Shown here: piece after piece, positions 26,325 through 33,932 of the stretch
Position numbering within the stretch: position 1 is the stretch's first letter
How the letters are laid out: every line of letters begins with the position of its first letter
Assembly: GCF_023921805.1 (NCBI RefSeq)
Contig: NZ_CP074197.1
Location: 1 to 64,000 of the forward strand
Direction of reading: 5' to 3'
Source: Ruminococcus sp. FMBCY1
GTDB lineage: Bacteria > Bacillota > Clostridia > Oscillospirales > Acutalibacteraceae
Length of the DNA stretch: 64,000 bases
Program-made: the position numbers and the translations under genes
Notes under the pieces: model-generated
Told to the model about the DNA's origin: nothing
The model's database searches: none
The model's input: only the letters and a program-made list of their open reading frames with translations

Positions 26325-27829
26325 TATTCTGCACCTATAAGCTTACGGCTTGCTAATATTAAAAAAATTACAAATGCTATACTACTAAAAAATCTTGATA
26401 TTTTTGCAATATCTTCAAATTCAGATAAATCAATAGTAAATTCATAGTCAATACCTAATCTTTCAAATTTAAATGGAATAGAAAAAACAGGTGCTTCGGG
26501 TTCAGCTACAAGATTAGCAAAAACATTGTAAACATCCCACGGCAAGCAGAACGGAAATTTTTCTTTAAAGAGGATTTCCGGCAAGCTCAAACCAGGAATT
26601 GAAGGCTTGTTCGGTTTGGTGTCAGGATCTTCTTTTGTGTCGTCTTTAGTATCTGTTTTGTCTTTATCAACTGTTCTAATATCTTCTGCGGTCTTTGAGA
26701 TTGTATCTGTCAAGTCCTGTGGAACACTGATACCAATACTGTCAGGGTAAGTGCCAACATCAGTTATATCATCAGCAGTAGAGGGGAAAGAGTCAATGCC
26801 GGGAAGGTGTGCAGCGTCAACACCTACAGAGAACACATCTTCACCAAGAAGAAGTCGTGTTAAATCTTGTTTACAAATTGTTAAATCATCACAATTAATA
26901 AGATTATCATTACTGCTAATGACATCATCAGCAAGCCATTGACTAATTACATTACCACCAGAAGTAGTAAGTGTATAAGATTGTGATGCAGAATCATAAG
27001 AAGCTTGACAAATTTCGTTTTTATATAAAAGTAAAGAATAAGAGCCAATAGCACCAACTTGAACACCTTTAATAAGAACATCAGAATAATTACTTAAATA
27101 AAACAAAGGACAATCTATACTTGTATCAAAGTTATTATATCCAATAAGTAATATTTCAGATAAATCAAGAGCCGGAACACTTAATACAGCGAATTGAGTA
27201 TTATTCTCAATTTGAAAATTTGAACTATGTTGAGTAATTTGATTATAAAGCTTAGAACCATATACTTTTCTTAGTGTATCCATACCGTAAAAACTTAATG
27301 TAGTATAAGCAGATGTCTGAATAAAAATATTAGTATCACGCTTCCAAGGATTCGATATATTGACTACAGTGCCAGCTGCAAGTGTCTTGAAAAAAGTATC
27401 TTCGGTTAATTGATTTTTAACTATATTACTATAATCTAAATCAATATTGCAGTATTGCGGAAACTGTCTTACGAACTCATCTATTAACGCTTTCCATTCG
27501 GACTTTATAACAGCAATAAAACCATTTCCTAAAGCTGAATCAACTTCAACTTGATGAGCATTATAATCTATAATATCTTGAACATCAGCAGGCGACGAAT
27601 CATAAAAATTTTGTGCTGCAGTCGATATTGCACTTGTAGATGTAAATGTCATTCCGCAGCAAACAAGAAAAGCACCGAGGAAAAAAAGAATAGCGTCATC
27701 AACTCCGGCGACAGCATTAACCGGTTCAAGCACACCGCCGAAACACACAACAGTTAAGAGGCACAATAACAATGACAACAACTTCTTGCAAATTTTATGT
27801 TTTTTCAGATACTTTAACACTCTGTTCAT
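26324..27829 (-). CDS. pIII-like adsorption protein
   Basis: 501 residues from the ATG preceded by AAGGAGG; the start overlaps the end of zot by 35 bp. A basic N-terminus and hydrophobic signal (LLSLLLCLLTVVCFGGVLEPVNA) lead to a ~320-residue extracellular domain. A low-complexity linker rich in Asp, Lys and Thr (around KTDTKDDTKEDPDTKPNKP) follows, then a second domain and a C-terminal anchor helix (FFSSIAFVIFLILASRKL). Signal-receptor domain-flexible linker-anchor is the pIII design. It would recognise the host surface and end assembly. The receptor on a thick-walled host is unknown. Confidence 0.75.
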   Translation of the reverse strand: MNRVLKYLKKHKICKKLLSLLLCLLTVVCFGGVLEPVNAVAGVDDAILFFLGAFLVCCGMTFTSTSAISTAAQNFYDSSPADVQDIIDYNAHQVEVDSALGNGFIAVIKSEWKALIDEFVRQFPQYCNIDLDYSNIVKNQLTEDTFFKTLAAGTVVNISNPWKRDTNIFIQTSAYTTLSFYGMDTLRKVYGSKLYNQITQHSSNFQIENNTQFAVLSVPALDLSEILLIGYNNFDTSIDCPLFYLSNYSDVLIKGVQVGAIGSYSLLLYKNEICQASYDSASQSYTLTTSGGNVISQWLADDVISSNDNLINCDDLTICKQDLTRLLLGEDVFSVGVDAAHLPGIDSFPSTADDITDVGTYPDSIGISVPQDLTDTISKTAEDIRTVDKDKTDTKDDTKEDPDTKPNKPSIPGLSLPEILFKEKFPFCLPWDVYNVFANLVAEPEAPVFSIPFKFERLGIDYEFTIDLSEFEDIAKISRFFSSIAFVIFLILASRKLIGAE

Positions 27830-28517
27830 TGTTAAAAGCCTCCTTAATCTTTGATTTATCAAAAAAGCTTGATTTTAAATTAGTTTTGTTTTGTACATCT
27901 GATTTCTTATCATCAGAAAATTTAAATAATGCCATTGTGTCATAGCAGTTAGCTACCCGCTGACTGAATTTTTTTAAATGTGTTGCAGTCTTGATTTTGC
28001 ACGGATACCAATACTCAACAACATGATATAAACCTTTACAAGCGAGCGAAAGTAATGCAAATGCTAAATTCCAATTTTTCAATGCTCTATGTTTGTAGTC
28101 GTACTCTAATAAACCTCTTATCTGTCTATCAAGCATACGGTCTTGTTGAGCAATTAAAATAAACTCATAATTAAAATGCCGATGATTTGCGAAAAAATTA
28201 ACCCATTCCATGCGATCTTTTCGCTCGAATTGTCTGGGATTGAATAATATACTTGCCTCATCAATAACAACAAGGGTTTGTGGCTTTAACCCCGGACTAT
28301 GATTTGCTTTAGCAAAGTCAAGTAAGAATGAAACTGTAAGTTCAGTATTTGTCAAAAAAATAAACTTACCAAGTTTTCTTTTACTATTATATTTTTTAGC
28401 ATCAACAGGAAAATTTGCAATTACATTTTTACCACGCATAAGCCATTTAATAATATCTTCAGTTGCATGATAACTTTTATATGAACCAGGTGTACCGCTG
28501 TACAACGAAATAGCCAT
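27795..28517 (-). CDS. zot: Zot/pI-like morphogenesis ATPase
   Basis: 240 residues starting after AAGGGGACATAAAA. Zonular-occludens-toxin (Zot) domain: Walker A AISLYSGTPGSYKSYHA near the N-terminus, Walker B TLVVIDEASILFNPRQF and LIAQQDRMLDRQIRG. A short hydrophobic stretch (WNLAFALLSLACKGLYHVVEYW) follows. pI/Zot proteins drive assembly and extrusion of filamentous phage through the envelope and are the hallmark gene of inoviruses. It lacks a large periplasmic domain, as expected for a single-membrane host. Confidence 0.9.
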   Translation of the reverse strand: MAISLYSGTPGSYKSYHATEDIIKWLMRGKNVIANFPVDAKKYNSKRKLGKFIFLTNTELTVSFLLDFAKANHSPGLKPQTLVVIDEASILFNPRQFERKDRMEWVNFFANHRHFNYEFILIAQQDRMLDRQIRGLLEYDYKHRALKNWNLAFALLSLACKGLYHVVEYWYPCKIKTATHLKKFSQRVANCYDTMALFKFSDDKKSDVQNKTNLKSSFFDKSKIKEAFNNEQSVKVSEKT

Positions 28518-28848
28518 TTTTATGTCCCCTTTTTTGCGTGTCTGAAAAAACTTTTATAAAAAAGCCAGCAAGCTGGGTCTTGACTCTACAAAATCAAGTG
28601 ATAGCTTTATGTTGCCGAGCAACTCAAAAGCTAAAACTTAAATTTAAGTCACTCGGCTATAAAATTGTATCACTTGATTTTTTCGAGTAAAGACTGCAAG
28701 CACTTTTTTATAAAACTTTTTTCAGAGGATAGTTACAAAAAATATAATATATGTCCCCGACGGACCTCACAATCTAAAAGCTAAATACAAAACAATAGGA
28801 GCAGGGCATTTTAAACCCTGCCCCTAAATTGTTGAGAGGTAAACATAA
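28518..28848. other. Structured intergenic region: candidate packaging signal
   Basis: 331 bp without a gene between coat and zot. A long nested stem-loop is visible: GTCTTGACTC/GAGTAAAGAC (28576-28585 with 28684-28693), a 14-bp perfect stem (28589-28602 with 28667-28680), GCCGAG/CTCGGC (28613-28618 with 28651-28656) and a terminal palindrome ACTTAAATTTAAGT (28635-28648). A long imperfect hairpin in an intergenic region is the usual form of the filamentous-phage packaging signal or complementary-strand origin. A terminator after the coat gene could also be present near 28800-28830 (GGGCAGGG runs). Confidence 0.55.
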
Positions 28849-29136
28849 TTAACGACCAATCAGACTGCGAACGAATGAAATGCCTTTCTTGATTGCGATA
28901 ATTGCACCGAAAATTGCCAAACCAACAGGAATAGCAAGCATAATGTAGCCCATTACATCACTCTGAATTGAAGAAATAGCGGTAGAAAAACTACTTTGCA
29001 TATCTGATGAGCTTACAGGTGTACCGTTTTCGGCAGCAAATGAAGAAATTGCAGATACTGCAGCAATCATAGAAGCAGATGCAACAGCTACAAACTTCTT
29101 GCTGTGTCGCTTAAGAAAACTTTTTACTTTACTCAT
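28849..29136 (-). CDS. Major coat protein, pVIII-like
   Basis: 95 residues from the ATG after AAAGGAG. A basic, cleavable signal (KKFVAVASASMIAAVSAISSFA-AENG) is followed by a short acidic/polar segment (SSSDMQSSFSTAISSIQSDV), one membrane helix (YIMLAIPVGLAIFGAIIAI) and a basic C-terminus (KKGISFVRSLIGR). This is exactly the charge and helix layout of filamentous-phage major coat proteins, where the basic tail contacts DNA. Confidence 0.85.
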   Translation of the reverse strand: MSKVKSFLKRHSKKFVAVASASMIAAVSAISSFAAENGTPVSSSDMQSSFSTAISSIQSDVMGYIMLAIPVGLAIFGAIIAIKKGISFVRSLIGR

Positions 29137-29159
29137 GAAAAAAACTCCTTTCTTATATA

Positions 29160-29291
29160 TCAAGCTTTGAAATTAAGAAGACCAATAGCCTTATAAATTC
29201 CAATGCTTAGTAAACTTAAACAAGTATAGATTATAAATCCTGCTCCAAAACCGTATGGAAACAAAGACATAATTTCGACTACATAATTCAT
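29160..29291 (-). CDS. Small membrane protein of the prophage (pVII/pIX-like)
   Basis: 43 residues: MNYVVEIMSLFPYGFGAGFI, then a hydrophobic helix and a short basic end (GLLNFKA). It lies just upstream of the coat gene in the structural operon. Size and single helix fit the tip proteins pVII or pIX of filamentous phages; the assignment rests on position and hydrophobicity only. Confidence 0.55.
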   Translation of the reverse strand: MNYVVEIMSLFPYGFGAGFIIYTCLSLLSIGIYKAIGLLNFKA

Positions 29292-29293
29292 TT

Positions 29294-29434
29294 TTACCAC
29301 TTCCAAAAAGAAAATGCCTTTGCGGTTATAAGTCCGATAACAATTGCAAGTATAGCTACAACTACAATAAAACCTTGCAAAATAATATCGTTTTGATTGT
29401 TTATGCTTGTTACAAGTTCATCAATCGTTGCCAT
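29294..29434 (-). CDS. Small membrane protein of the prophage (pVII/pIX-like)
   Basis: 46 residues: MATIDELVTSINNQNDII, one strong helix (GFIVVVAILAIVIGLITA) and a KAFSFWKW tail. Packed 2 bp from the next small gene in the structural operon. Probably a second tip protein. Confidence 0.55.
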   Translation of the reverse strand: MATIDELVTSINNQNDIILQGFIVVVAILAIVIGLITAKAFSFWKW

Positions 29435-29597
29435 TTGTTTCTACCTCTGATATTGAGTCAATAACAACAGAATGAAACTTACAATTTGAACATACATCTT
29501 CATCACCGCATTTGAAATCTTTGTTTTTCTTGCTTTTCAGCACTTTAAGAAGATATGCAAAACCTATGCCACAGCCAAAATAAATAATACTGTTCAT
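29421..29597 (-). CDS. Small cysteine-motif protein of the prophage
   Basis: 58 residues: a hydrophobic N-terminus (SIIYFGCGIGFAYLLKVL) followed by a basic KSKKNKDFK and CGDEDVCSNCKFH, a Cys/His arrangement able to hold a metal, then an acidic tail. It overlaps its upstream neighbour by 1 bp (TAATG) and its downstream neighbour by 14 bp, so it is embedded in the operon. The family is unknown to me. Confidence 0.6.
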   Translation of the reverse strand: MNSIIYFGCGIGFAYLLKVLKSKKNKDFKCGDEDVCSNCKFHSVVIDSISEVETNGND

Positions 29598-29902
29598 TAC
29601 TTATCCTCCAAATTGTCAATGCTTTGTTCTGAATCGTAGAAAGCTGCTTTAATATCATCAGTTGCAGGAATTTTGTTAATCAGAACTACACGCTTTTTAT
29701 CATTAAAATAAAGCTCTACATAGTCGCCGAATTTAACATCATCAAGAACATCATCAGTAGCTACCTTAAATGTTTCAACTGCAAGTCCTACTACATCATC
29801 TTTTGGAAAAGCACAGTATAAATGAATATAATGGAGCATTTCGCCGTCATCTGTTTTAAAGTCGCCAATCTTATAGCCTAATACTTTTTTTAATTCGATC
29901 AT
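29597..29902 (-). CDS. Putative ssDNA-binding protein (pV-like)
   Basis: 101 residues; the ATG at 29902 follows AAAGGAG by 8 bp. Alternating beta strands (YKIGDFKTDDGEMLHYIHLYCAF, VVGLAVETFKVATDD, KFGDYVELYFNDKKRVVLI) suggest a small OB-like fold, and the tail is acidic. First long gene of the minus-strand operon, where filamentous phages carry gene V, the protein that coats the ssDNA genome. Assigned by position and fold guess. Confidence 0.6.
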   Translation of the reverse strand: MIELKKVLGYKIGDFKTDDGEMLHYIHLYCAFPKDDVVGLAVETFKVATDDVLDDVKFGDYVELYFNDKKRVVLINKIPATDDIKAAFYDSEQSIDNLEDK

Positions 29903-30055
29903 CTTGTTCACTCCTTTGTTATTTTAAGTTTTTATGGGACACTCGGAAAGACTTGACATTAAGTAACTTAAAAATCGTAGTGTTACATACTCCGTTATGC
30001 ATACCGGGAGAATAGCTCTAATTTGTGTCTTTTTTATGTTGCCTAAACCGAGTGA
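29903..30055 (-). promoter_or_regulatory. Leader of the prophage structural operon with closing stem
   Basis: CACTCGG (29940-29946) pairs with CCGAGTG (30048-30054) around ~100 nt that contain smaller stems (TTAAGTAACTTAA near 29959). It may be a second structured DNA/RNA signal of the phage genome, or control translation of the ssDNA-binding gene. Confidence 0.4.
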
Positions 30056-30193
30056 TTATTCTAGAATTGACTCAATAAATATTAAGTCGCCGTAATCATC
30101 AGAATAAAATTCAATTAAATTTATAAAATCAAATAATATTTGTAAATTAGAAGTGGTAAAGTTTTTTAGTTTACAATGTGCAATATATTTCAT
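30056..30193 (-). CDS. Small prophage protein, first gene of the lytic operon
   Basis: 45 residues beginning MKYIAHCKLKNFTTSNLQIL and ending acidic (DDYGDLIFIESILE). It is the first frame after the operator-promoter and has the AAGGGGACATTAAA leader also seen before zot and rep. No family recognised. Confidence 0.5.
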   Translation of the reverse strand: MKYIAHCKLKNFTTSNLQILFDFINLIEFYSDDYGDLIFIESILE

Positions 30194-30218
30194 TTTAATG
30201 TCCCCTTTTTACTTGTAT

Positions 30219-30285
30219 AGCCCTTTTCGGGCTAATTATAATATAGCAGTTTTTGGGCTAAAAGTCAATAGAAATATTCGGGCTA
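30219..30285. promoter_or_regulatory. Divergent phage promoter with three CGGGCTA operators
   Basis: The motif T(C/T)GGGCTA occurs three times in the same direction at 30227-30234, 30253-30260 and 30278-30285, spaced 26 and 25 bp. The first also forms the inverted repeat AGCCC-ttttc-GGGCT (30219-30233). On the minus strand TTGACT (30268-30263), a 17-bp spacer and TATATT (30245-30240) make a good promoter with the middle motif inside the spacer. The XRE repressor gene starts just downstream on the plus strand, so these are likely its operators. Confidence 0.65.
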
Positions 30286-30318
30286 TGGTAAAATAAAATA
30301 AAAAGGTGTAATGTTACT

Positions 30319-30594
30319 ATGAAATATAACGAAATTTTACAAGAATTAAGAAAAGACAGAGCTTTAACACAAACAGAGCTTGCAAATATATTAAACACTA
30401 CGCAAAGAACGATATCAAATTGGGAAAGCGGAAGAAATGAACCACCTTATGACTTTTTAATCAAATATGCAAAATACTTTAATGTTTCAACTGATTACAT
30501 ACTGGGACTTACTAAAGATGAAAAACCGTATTGGATCAAAAATCAATTAAATATATCGGGTAAAAACAAGATAAATAAAATAGAGATGAAATAA
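30319..30594 (+). CDS. XRE-family phage repressor
   Basis: 91 residues. A complete HTH_3 domain (LRKDRALTQTELANILNTTQRTISNWESGRNEPPYDFLIKYAKYFNVSTDYILGL) is followed by a short basic tail without a protease-like domain. Divergent from the structural operon across the CGGGCTA repeats, it is the expected lysogeny repressor. Confidence 0.85.
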   Translation: MKYNEILQELRKDRALTQTELANILNTTQRTISNWESGRNEPPYDFLIKYAKYFNVSTDYILGLTKDEKPYWIKNQLNISGKNKINKIEMK

Positions 30595-30603
30595 GGTGTA
30601 GAA

Positions 30604-31152
30604 ATGAACTGGGGAATATTGATTGTTATAGGAATTATAATAATAGTCTTGGAAATTGCTTCACAGCTTGTGAGAAATAAAAAAACGAACGAAAAACTAC
30701 ATAAAAGTAATAGTAACGGCGCTGACGCAACGCTTAACTCTACCGGAGCAGTAGAGCCGGAAGAAGAAATCTATAGTTTTTACAGAAGAAAATACCTGTT
30801 TACGAAGAATGAATTTTACTTTTATAAGCAGCTACAGAAGATTTCAGAAGAAAAAAATTTAATACCGCTTGCAAAGGTTCGGCTTGCTGACTTTGTGGAA
30901 GTGACAAGTAAATCGGACTATATGAAGTATTTTGCAAAAATCCGGTCAAAGCATATTGATTTTTTATTGCTTGATAAAGAAACTTTGAAAATTGTAGTTG
31001 CAATAGAGCTTGACGATAACAGCCACAGCAACGAAAAAGACGAATTTAAAAACAAACTTTTTGAACAGATTAATATACCTCTTATAAGGTGCAAGGGAAT
31101 AGGAACAGTTGAAGAACAGTTACAAACTATTTTAGCAAATTCAAACTGTTAA
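30604..31152 (+). CDS. DUF2726 nuclease-like protein, membrane-anchored prophage cargo
   Basis: 182 residues. An N-terminal helix (ILIVIGIIIIVLEIASQLV) and a linker precede a DUF2726 domain from about 60 (FTKNEFYFYKQLQKISEEKNLIPLAKVRLADFVEV...IDFLLLDKETLKIVVAIELDDNSH...FKNKLFEQINIPLIRCKG). D..(x)n..ELD with a following Lys resembles the PD-(D/E)XK nuclease core. Ten bp behind the repressor, so co-expressed in the lysogen. The last codons and the TAA lie inside attR, yet the common core means the gene is kept intact after excision. Role unknown; superinfection exclusion is a guess. Confidence 0.75.
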   Translation: MNWGILIVIGIIIIVLEIASQLVRNKKTNEKLHKSNSNGADATLNSTGAVEPEEEIYSFYRRKYLFTKNEFYFYKQLQKISEEKNLIPLAKVRLADFVEVTSKSDYMKYFAKIRSKHIDFLLLDKETLKIVVAIELDDNSHSNEKDEFKNKLFEQINIPLIRCKGIGTVEEQLQTILANSNC

Positions 31153-31222
31153 TCATGATGTCACTGGTTCGAGCCCAGTTGGGGGAGCCATAACAGAGTA
31201 GTTTTTATAGCTACTCTGTTTT
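31145..31222 (+). repeat. attR: 78-bp direct repeat (tRNA-Asn 3' half plus terminator)
   Basis: Second copy of 23928-24005, lacking the tRNA 5' half altogether: the sequence on its left is the DUF2726 coding region. Confidence 0.92.
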
Positions 31223-31246
31223 TTTGTTATCTAAAAGTTTTTTGTC

Positions 31247-32633
31247 GGCTCTATGTCAATAGTTGGGGTAAACCCGAAAAAGAAGAATTGAAACGAACAA
31301 GCGATAGTAAATCAAGCTATCGCTTGTTTTTGCATTTGGTGAGAAAACATATGTAAAATACGGTTACGGAAACGCTTAAAATTTCTGTAACCATAAGCAT
31401 TACGCTTAAGTACCTTAATCTTGTTGTTGCAGCCTTCGGTAAAACCGTTGGTGATAGCAGAAGAAAAAGAATTCAGAATACCTGGAAGCCAATTGAGCAT
31501 AGAGTTAGCACATTTTACAAATTGTGCAATACCACAGTCTAAAGCAGAATTTATCCAATCAGAAAAAGCTGTTTTTGCAGACTGTCGGTCTTTGCAATCA
31601 AGGATTTTAAGGAAATCCTCTTTGTAAAAATGAGCAGTAGAAAGAGTTGGAGAAGTAAAAAGCATAACATTTACCTGTTGTTTTTGTTCGTCAGAAAGGA
31701 GGTCAAATCTTTTTAGTAAAAGCTGTCTTGATTGCTTGAAGTATCTGCGATGAGATTTGCTGAATTTCTTTTGTTCCTGCTTACGAACAGCCTCAAAAGC
31801 CCAGATAACTTGCCGTATCCAATGGTATTTATCAACAATCTGTGAGGCATTTTTAAACCACACAGAAGAAATATTAGAGTAGGGTTTCCACATATCACTG
31901 ACAAAAAACTGAACCTTGTCACGCTGTGACTTATCAAAATGGTTAAAATACTCAGTTAGGAAATGCGCATATCTTTTTGGAAGAATGTCCAAAACAACCT
32001 TGTTGACAGGATCGGTGAGAATACATTGATACTTTTCACTGTTCGTATTGCCTTTAAATTCATCAATAGAAATAGCAGATGGGAGCTTTTTAGGAGCGTA
32101 GGAAACTAAATCAAAAACCCTGATTACGGAGCTTACAGAGAGGTTAACCTCTCTTGCAACGCTTGAAAAAGAAACTTCATTTCTCAATTTGTCAATGATA
32201 TACAAAGACAATCTGTTAGTCATACGATGATAACGAGGGAGGAAATCGACATTTTCAGGGAAACGCTTGCCACAGGAGCAACGATATCGACGCTTATAAA
32301 GATGAATAAAGATGTGCTTGCCAAAGGCAGGAATATCCTTTATAGGCTGTTCACGATAATCGTGAACCTTATCAGTTAAATAAGGACATTTGTGAGGTTT
32401 TCGTTTTAACCGGCAGTTAATATGGATTGAATTATCAATTTCTTCAATTTTTTCTATATCAACATCTTGCAATCCTAAGAGTTTTTCGGTAAAATATTTG
32501 TAGAGCATATTTGTTCCTCCGTTTCTGGTTTCTAGTCAATTCCATTTTAACGGATTTTAGACAAATATGCTCTACTTTTTTTAAAATTATTTTTGTAGGA
32601 TCTATTTGTTACCCCAACATTTATTATAGAGCC
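31247..32633. mobile_element. ISL3-family insertion sequence
   Basis: 1,387 bp bounded by imperfect 25-bp terminal inverted repeats: GGCTCTATGTCAATAG... at 31247-31271 and, read on the minus strand, GGCTCTATAATAAATG... at 32633-32609, both ending GTTGGGGTAA. No 8-bp target duplication is seen (TTTTTGTC left, TAAATAGT right). It sits 24 bp right of the prophage attR. Confidence 0.85.
31312..32508 (-). CDS. ISL3-family transposase
   Basis: 398 residues after GGAGGAACAAAT. N-terminal zinc-binding region (CRLKRKPHKCPYL and YRCSCGKRFPENV), a helix-turn-helix (SFSSVAREVNLSVSSVIRVF) and the DDE domain: Asp in SISIDEFKGN-like AISIDEFKG, Asp in FFVSDMWKPY, Glu in GFTEGCNNKIKVLKR. Length is normal for the family and the frame is intact. 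It may also mobilise the two MITE copies whose ends resemble those of this IS. Confidence 0.92.
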   Translation of the reverse strand: MLYKYFTEKLLGLQDVDIEKIEEIDNSIHINCRLKRKPHKCPYLTDKVHDYREQPIKDIPAFGKHIFIHLYKRRYRCSCGKRFPENVDFLPRYHRMTNRLSLYIIDKLRNEVSFSSVAREVNLSVSSVIRVFDLVSYAPKKLPSAISIDEFKGNTNSEKYQCILTDPVNKVVLDILPKRYAHFLTEYFNHFDKSQRDKVQFFVSDMWKPYSNISSVWFKNASQIVDKYHWIRQVIWAFEAVRKQEQKKFSKSHRRYFKQSRQLLLKRFDLLSDEQKQQVNVMLFTSPTLSTAHFYKEDFLKILDCKDRQSAKTAFSDWINSALDCGIAQFVKCANSMLNWLPGILNSFSSAITNGFTEGCNNKIKVLKRNAYGYRNFKRFRNRILHMFSHQMQKQAIA

Positions 32634-33571
32634 TAAATAGTTTACGCAACTTAATAAAGCCGCAAAACAAAAATCTACCGACAGAGTATTCTCTGTCGGT
32701 AGGTATTGTTTTATTGAAATTTTAATTTATTATCATCATTACCCGGTAACAATACTTATGTTATCGGCTTTTTATAAACTAAATTTCGGACTCATCTCCA
32801 ATTATGTATAATTTAGAAATCGTTAAAGTTTACATCGGAATTATCTCCTATACTATAGTATATCTAAATATAAACTTCCTCGTACATCGGTCTTATCTCC
32901 AATCTTTAGATTTTTATTAGATAAATTTTATCTGTACATTGGTACGACCACCATTAACAAAATTTTAAATTATATTAAGTTGTAATCATAATCTCGGATA
33001 AACCTGATTACCTTAGAATTGTGATTACTTTAAAGCTCATTTTTACGAATAATAACCTAACAACTACTTTCGCAGACAATCTATATAAAAAATATGAAGT
33101 TCTTTTTTGTATTCGTACGCTTTGAATGCAATTGTTTGATTGGTAGTAATCGGAAACCTTGTCTGATTTAAATTAATAATATGTTTAATAACATTGAAAT
33201 TATCAGCTGCCCGACAAACAAACGAGATATTATAACCTTTTCTAATGTATCAGGTTATTGTTTGTTTGGGGGAAGGCTCCGCATGAAATCTCTGATATGT
33301 CTTATGTAATGGACTTTTACTTTCATATTAGAAACCTCCTTTTGTTCCTTTTCTTTGTCTATATTATACAGAATAAATCAACTGTTGTCAATATAAATAT
33401 TAAAAATATTTATATTTTTATTTTATCAAAATCTATTGAAGTGCATTTTGCATTGTGGTATAATTAAATAGTTGGGGTATTGCAAAATACTCCTTTTATT
33501 GACTTTTTTGTTGCTGTTGTGTATAATAATTACATATTAATATGATTTTCAACGGATAAGAGGTGTGGTAT
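32634..33571. other. 938-bp noncoding stretch with hairpin and imperfect ~50-bp repeats
   Basis: A terminator-like hairpin CTACCGACAGAG / CTCTGTCGGTAG lies at 32677-32704. From about 32782 to 32990 a motif (A)CATCGGnnTTATCTCC recurs at 32783, 32832, 32884 and, degenerate, 32936, i.e. with 49, 52 and 52 bp steps, each followed by an AT-rich partial palindrome. Further right nothing is recognised except AAATAGTTGGGGTA near 33465, possibly a decayed ISL3 end. A 69-codon frame at 33258-33467 has no support. Confidence 0.5.
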
Positions 33572-33889
33572 ATGATTAAGAAGTATAATAAACTTGTGAG
33601 AGATAAAATTCCGAAGATCATTGAAGAAAACGGTCAGATGTGTGAAACCGAAATTCTTTCTGACGAAAGATACCTTGAAATGCTTGAATTAAAGCTTTCA
33701 GAGGAGTGTACAGAGTATCAGATTGATAAAAATACCGAGGCGCTTGCCGATATTCTTGAAGTTGTTTATGCCATTGCCAATGCAAGAGGTATGACAGACG
33801 GTGAACTTGACAGATTAAGACTTGCCAAGGCTAATAAAAACGGAAGATATAAAGATAAAATATTTATTAAAGAAGTTACTGAGTGGTAA
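33572..33889 (+). CDS. MazG-like nucleotide pyrophosphohydrolase
   Basis: 105 residues from the ATG after AAGAGGTG. MIKKYNKLVRDKIPKIIEENG is the typical N-terminus of the phosphoribosyl-ATP pyrophosphohydrolase-like (MazG-type) family. ELKLSEECTEYQ and EALADILEVVYAIA supply the EExx..ExxD metal-binding helices. It likely hydrolyses non-canonical NTPs. Isolated gene between IS-derived sequences. The house-cleaning role is inferred from the family. Confidence 0.85.
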   Translation: MIKKYNKLVRDKIPKIIEENGQMCETEILSDERYLEMLELKLSEECTEYQIDKNTEALADILEVVYAIANARGMTDGELDRLRLAKANKNGRYKDKIFIKEVTEW

Positions 33890-33932
33890 ACAAAAGCACG
33901 GTGCATTAAACGCATCGTGCTTATTTTTTTGT

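Larger units (their letters stand above)
23928..31222. mobile_element. Inovirus-type filamentous prophage, 7.2 kb unit, integrated at tRNA-Asn
   Basis: Perfect 78-bp direct repeats (23928-24005 and 31145-31222) bound a compact module. On the minus strand this runs ssDNA-binding-like protein, small membrane proteins, coat protein, Zot/pI, pIII-like, pVI-like, Rep and integrase; on the plus strand a repressor and one cargo gene follow. The order coat-(IG)-Zot or adsorption protein-minor coat-Rep is that of filamentous phages. Presence of Zot plus short signal-peptide/TM coat genes distinguishes it from a rolling-circle plasmid. The unit length between repeats is 7,217 bp. Confidence 0.85.

Noticed and set aside
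31239..32641. Target-site duplication of the ISL3 element
   Set aside because: The 8 bases on each side (TTTTTGTC and TAAATAGT) do not match, so no duplication is claimed.
32782..32990. Short regularly spaced repeats that could suggest a CRISPR array
   Set aside because: The repeats are only ~16 nt, imperfect, and the 'spacers' resemble one another as AT-rich palindromes. No cas gene is nearby.
33465..33480. AAATAGTTGGGGTA, resembling an ISL3/MITE end
   Set aside because: Only 13-14 bases and no partner end or duplication. Could be chance; mentioned in the intergenic entry only.
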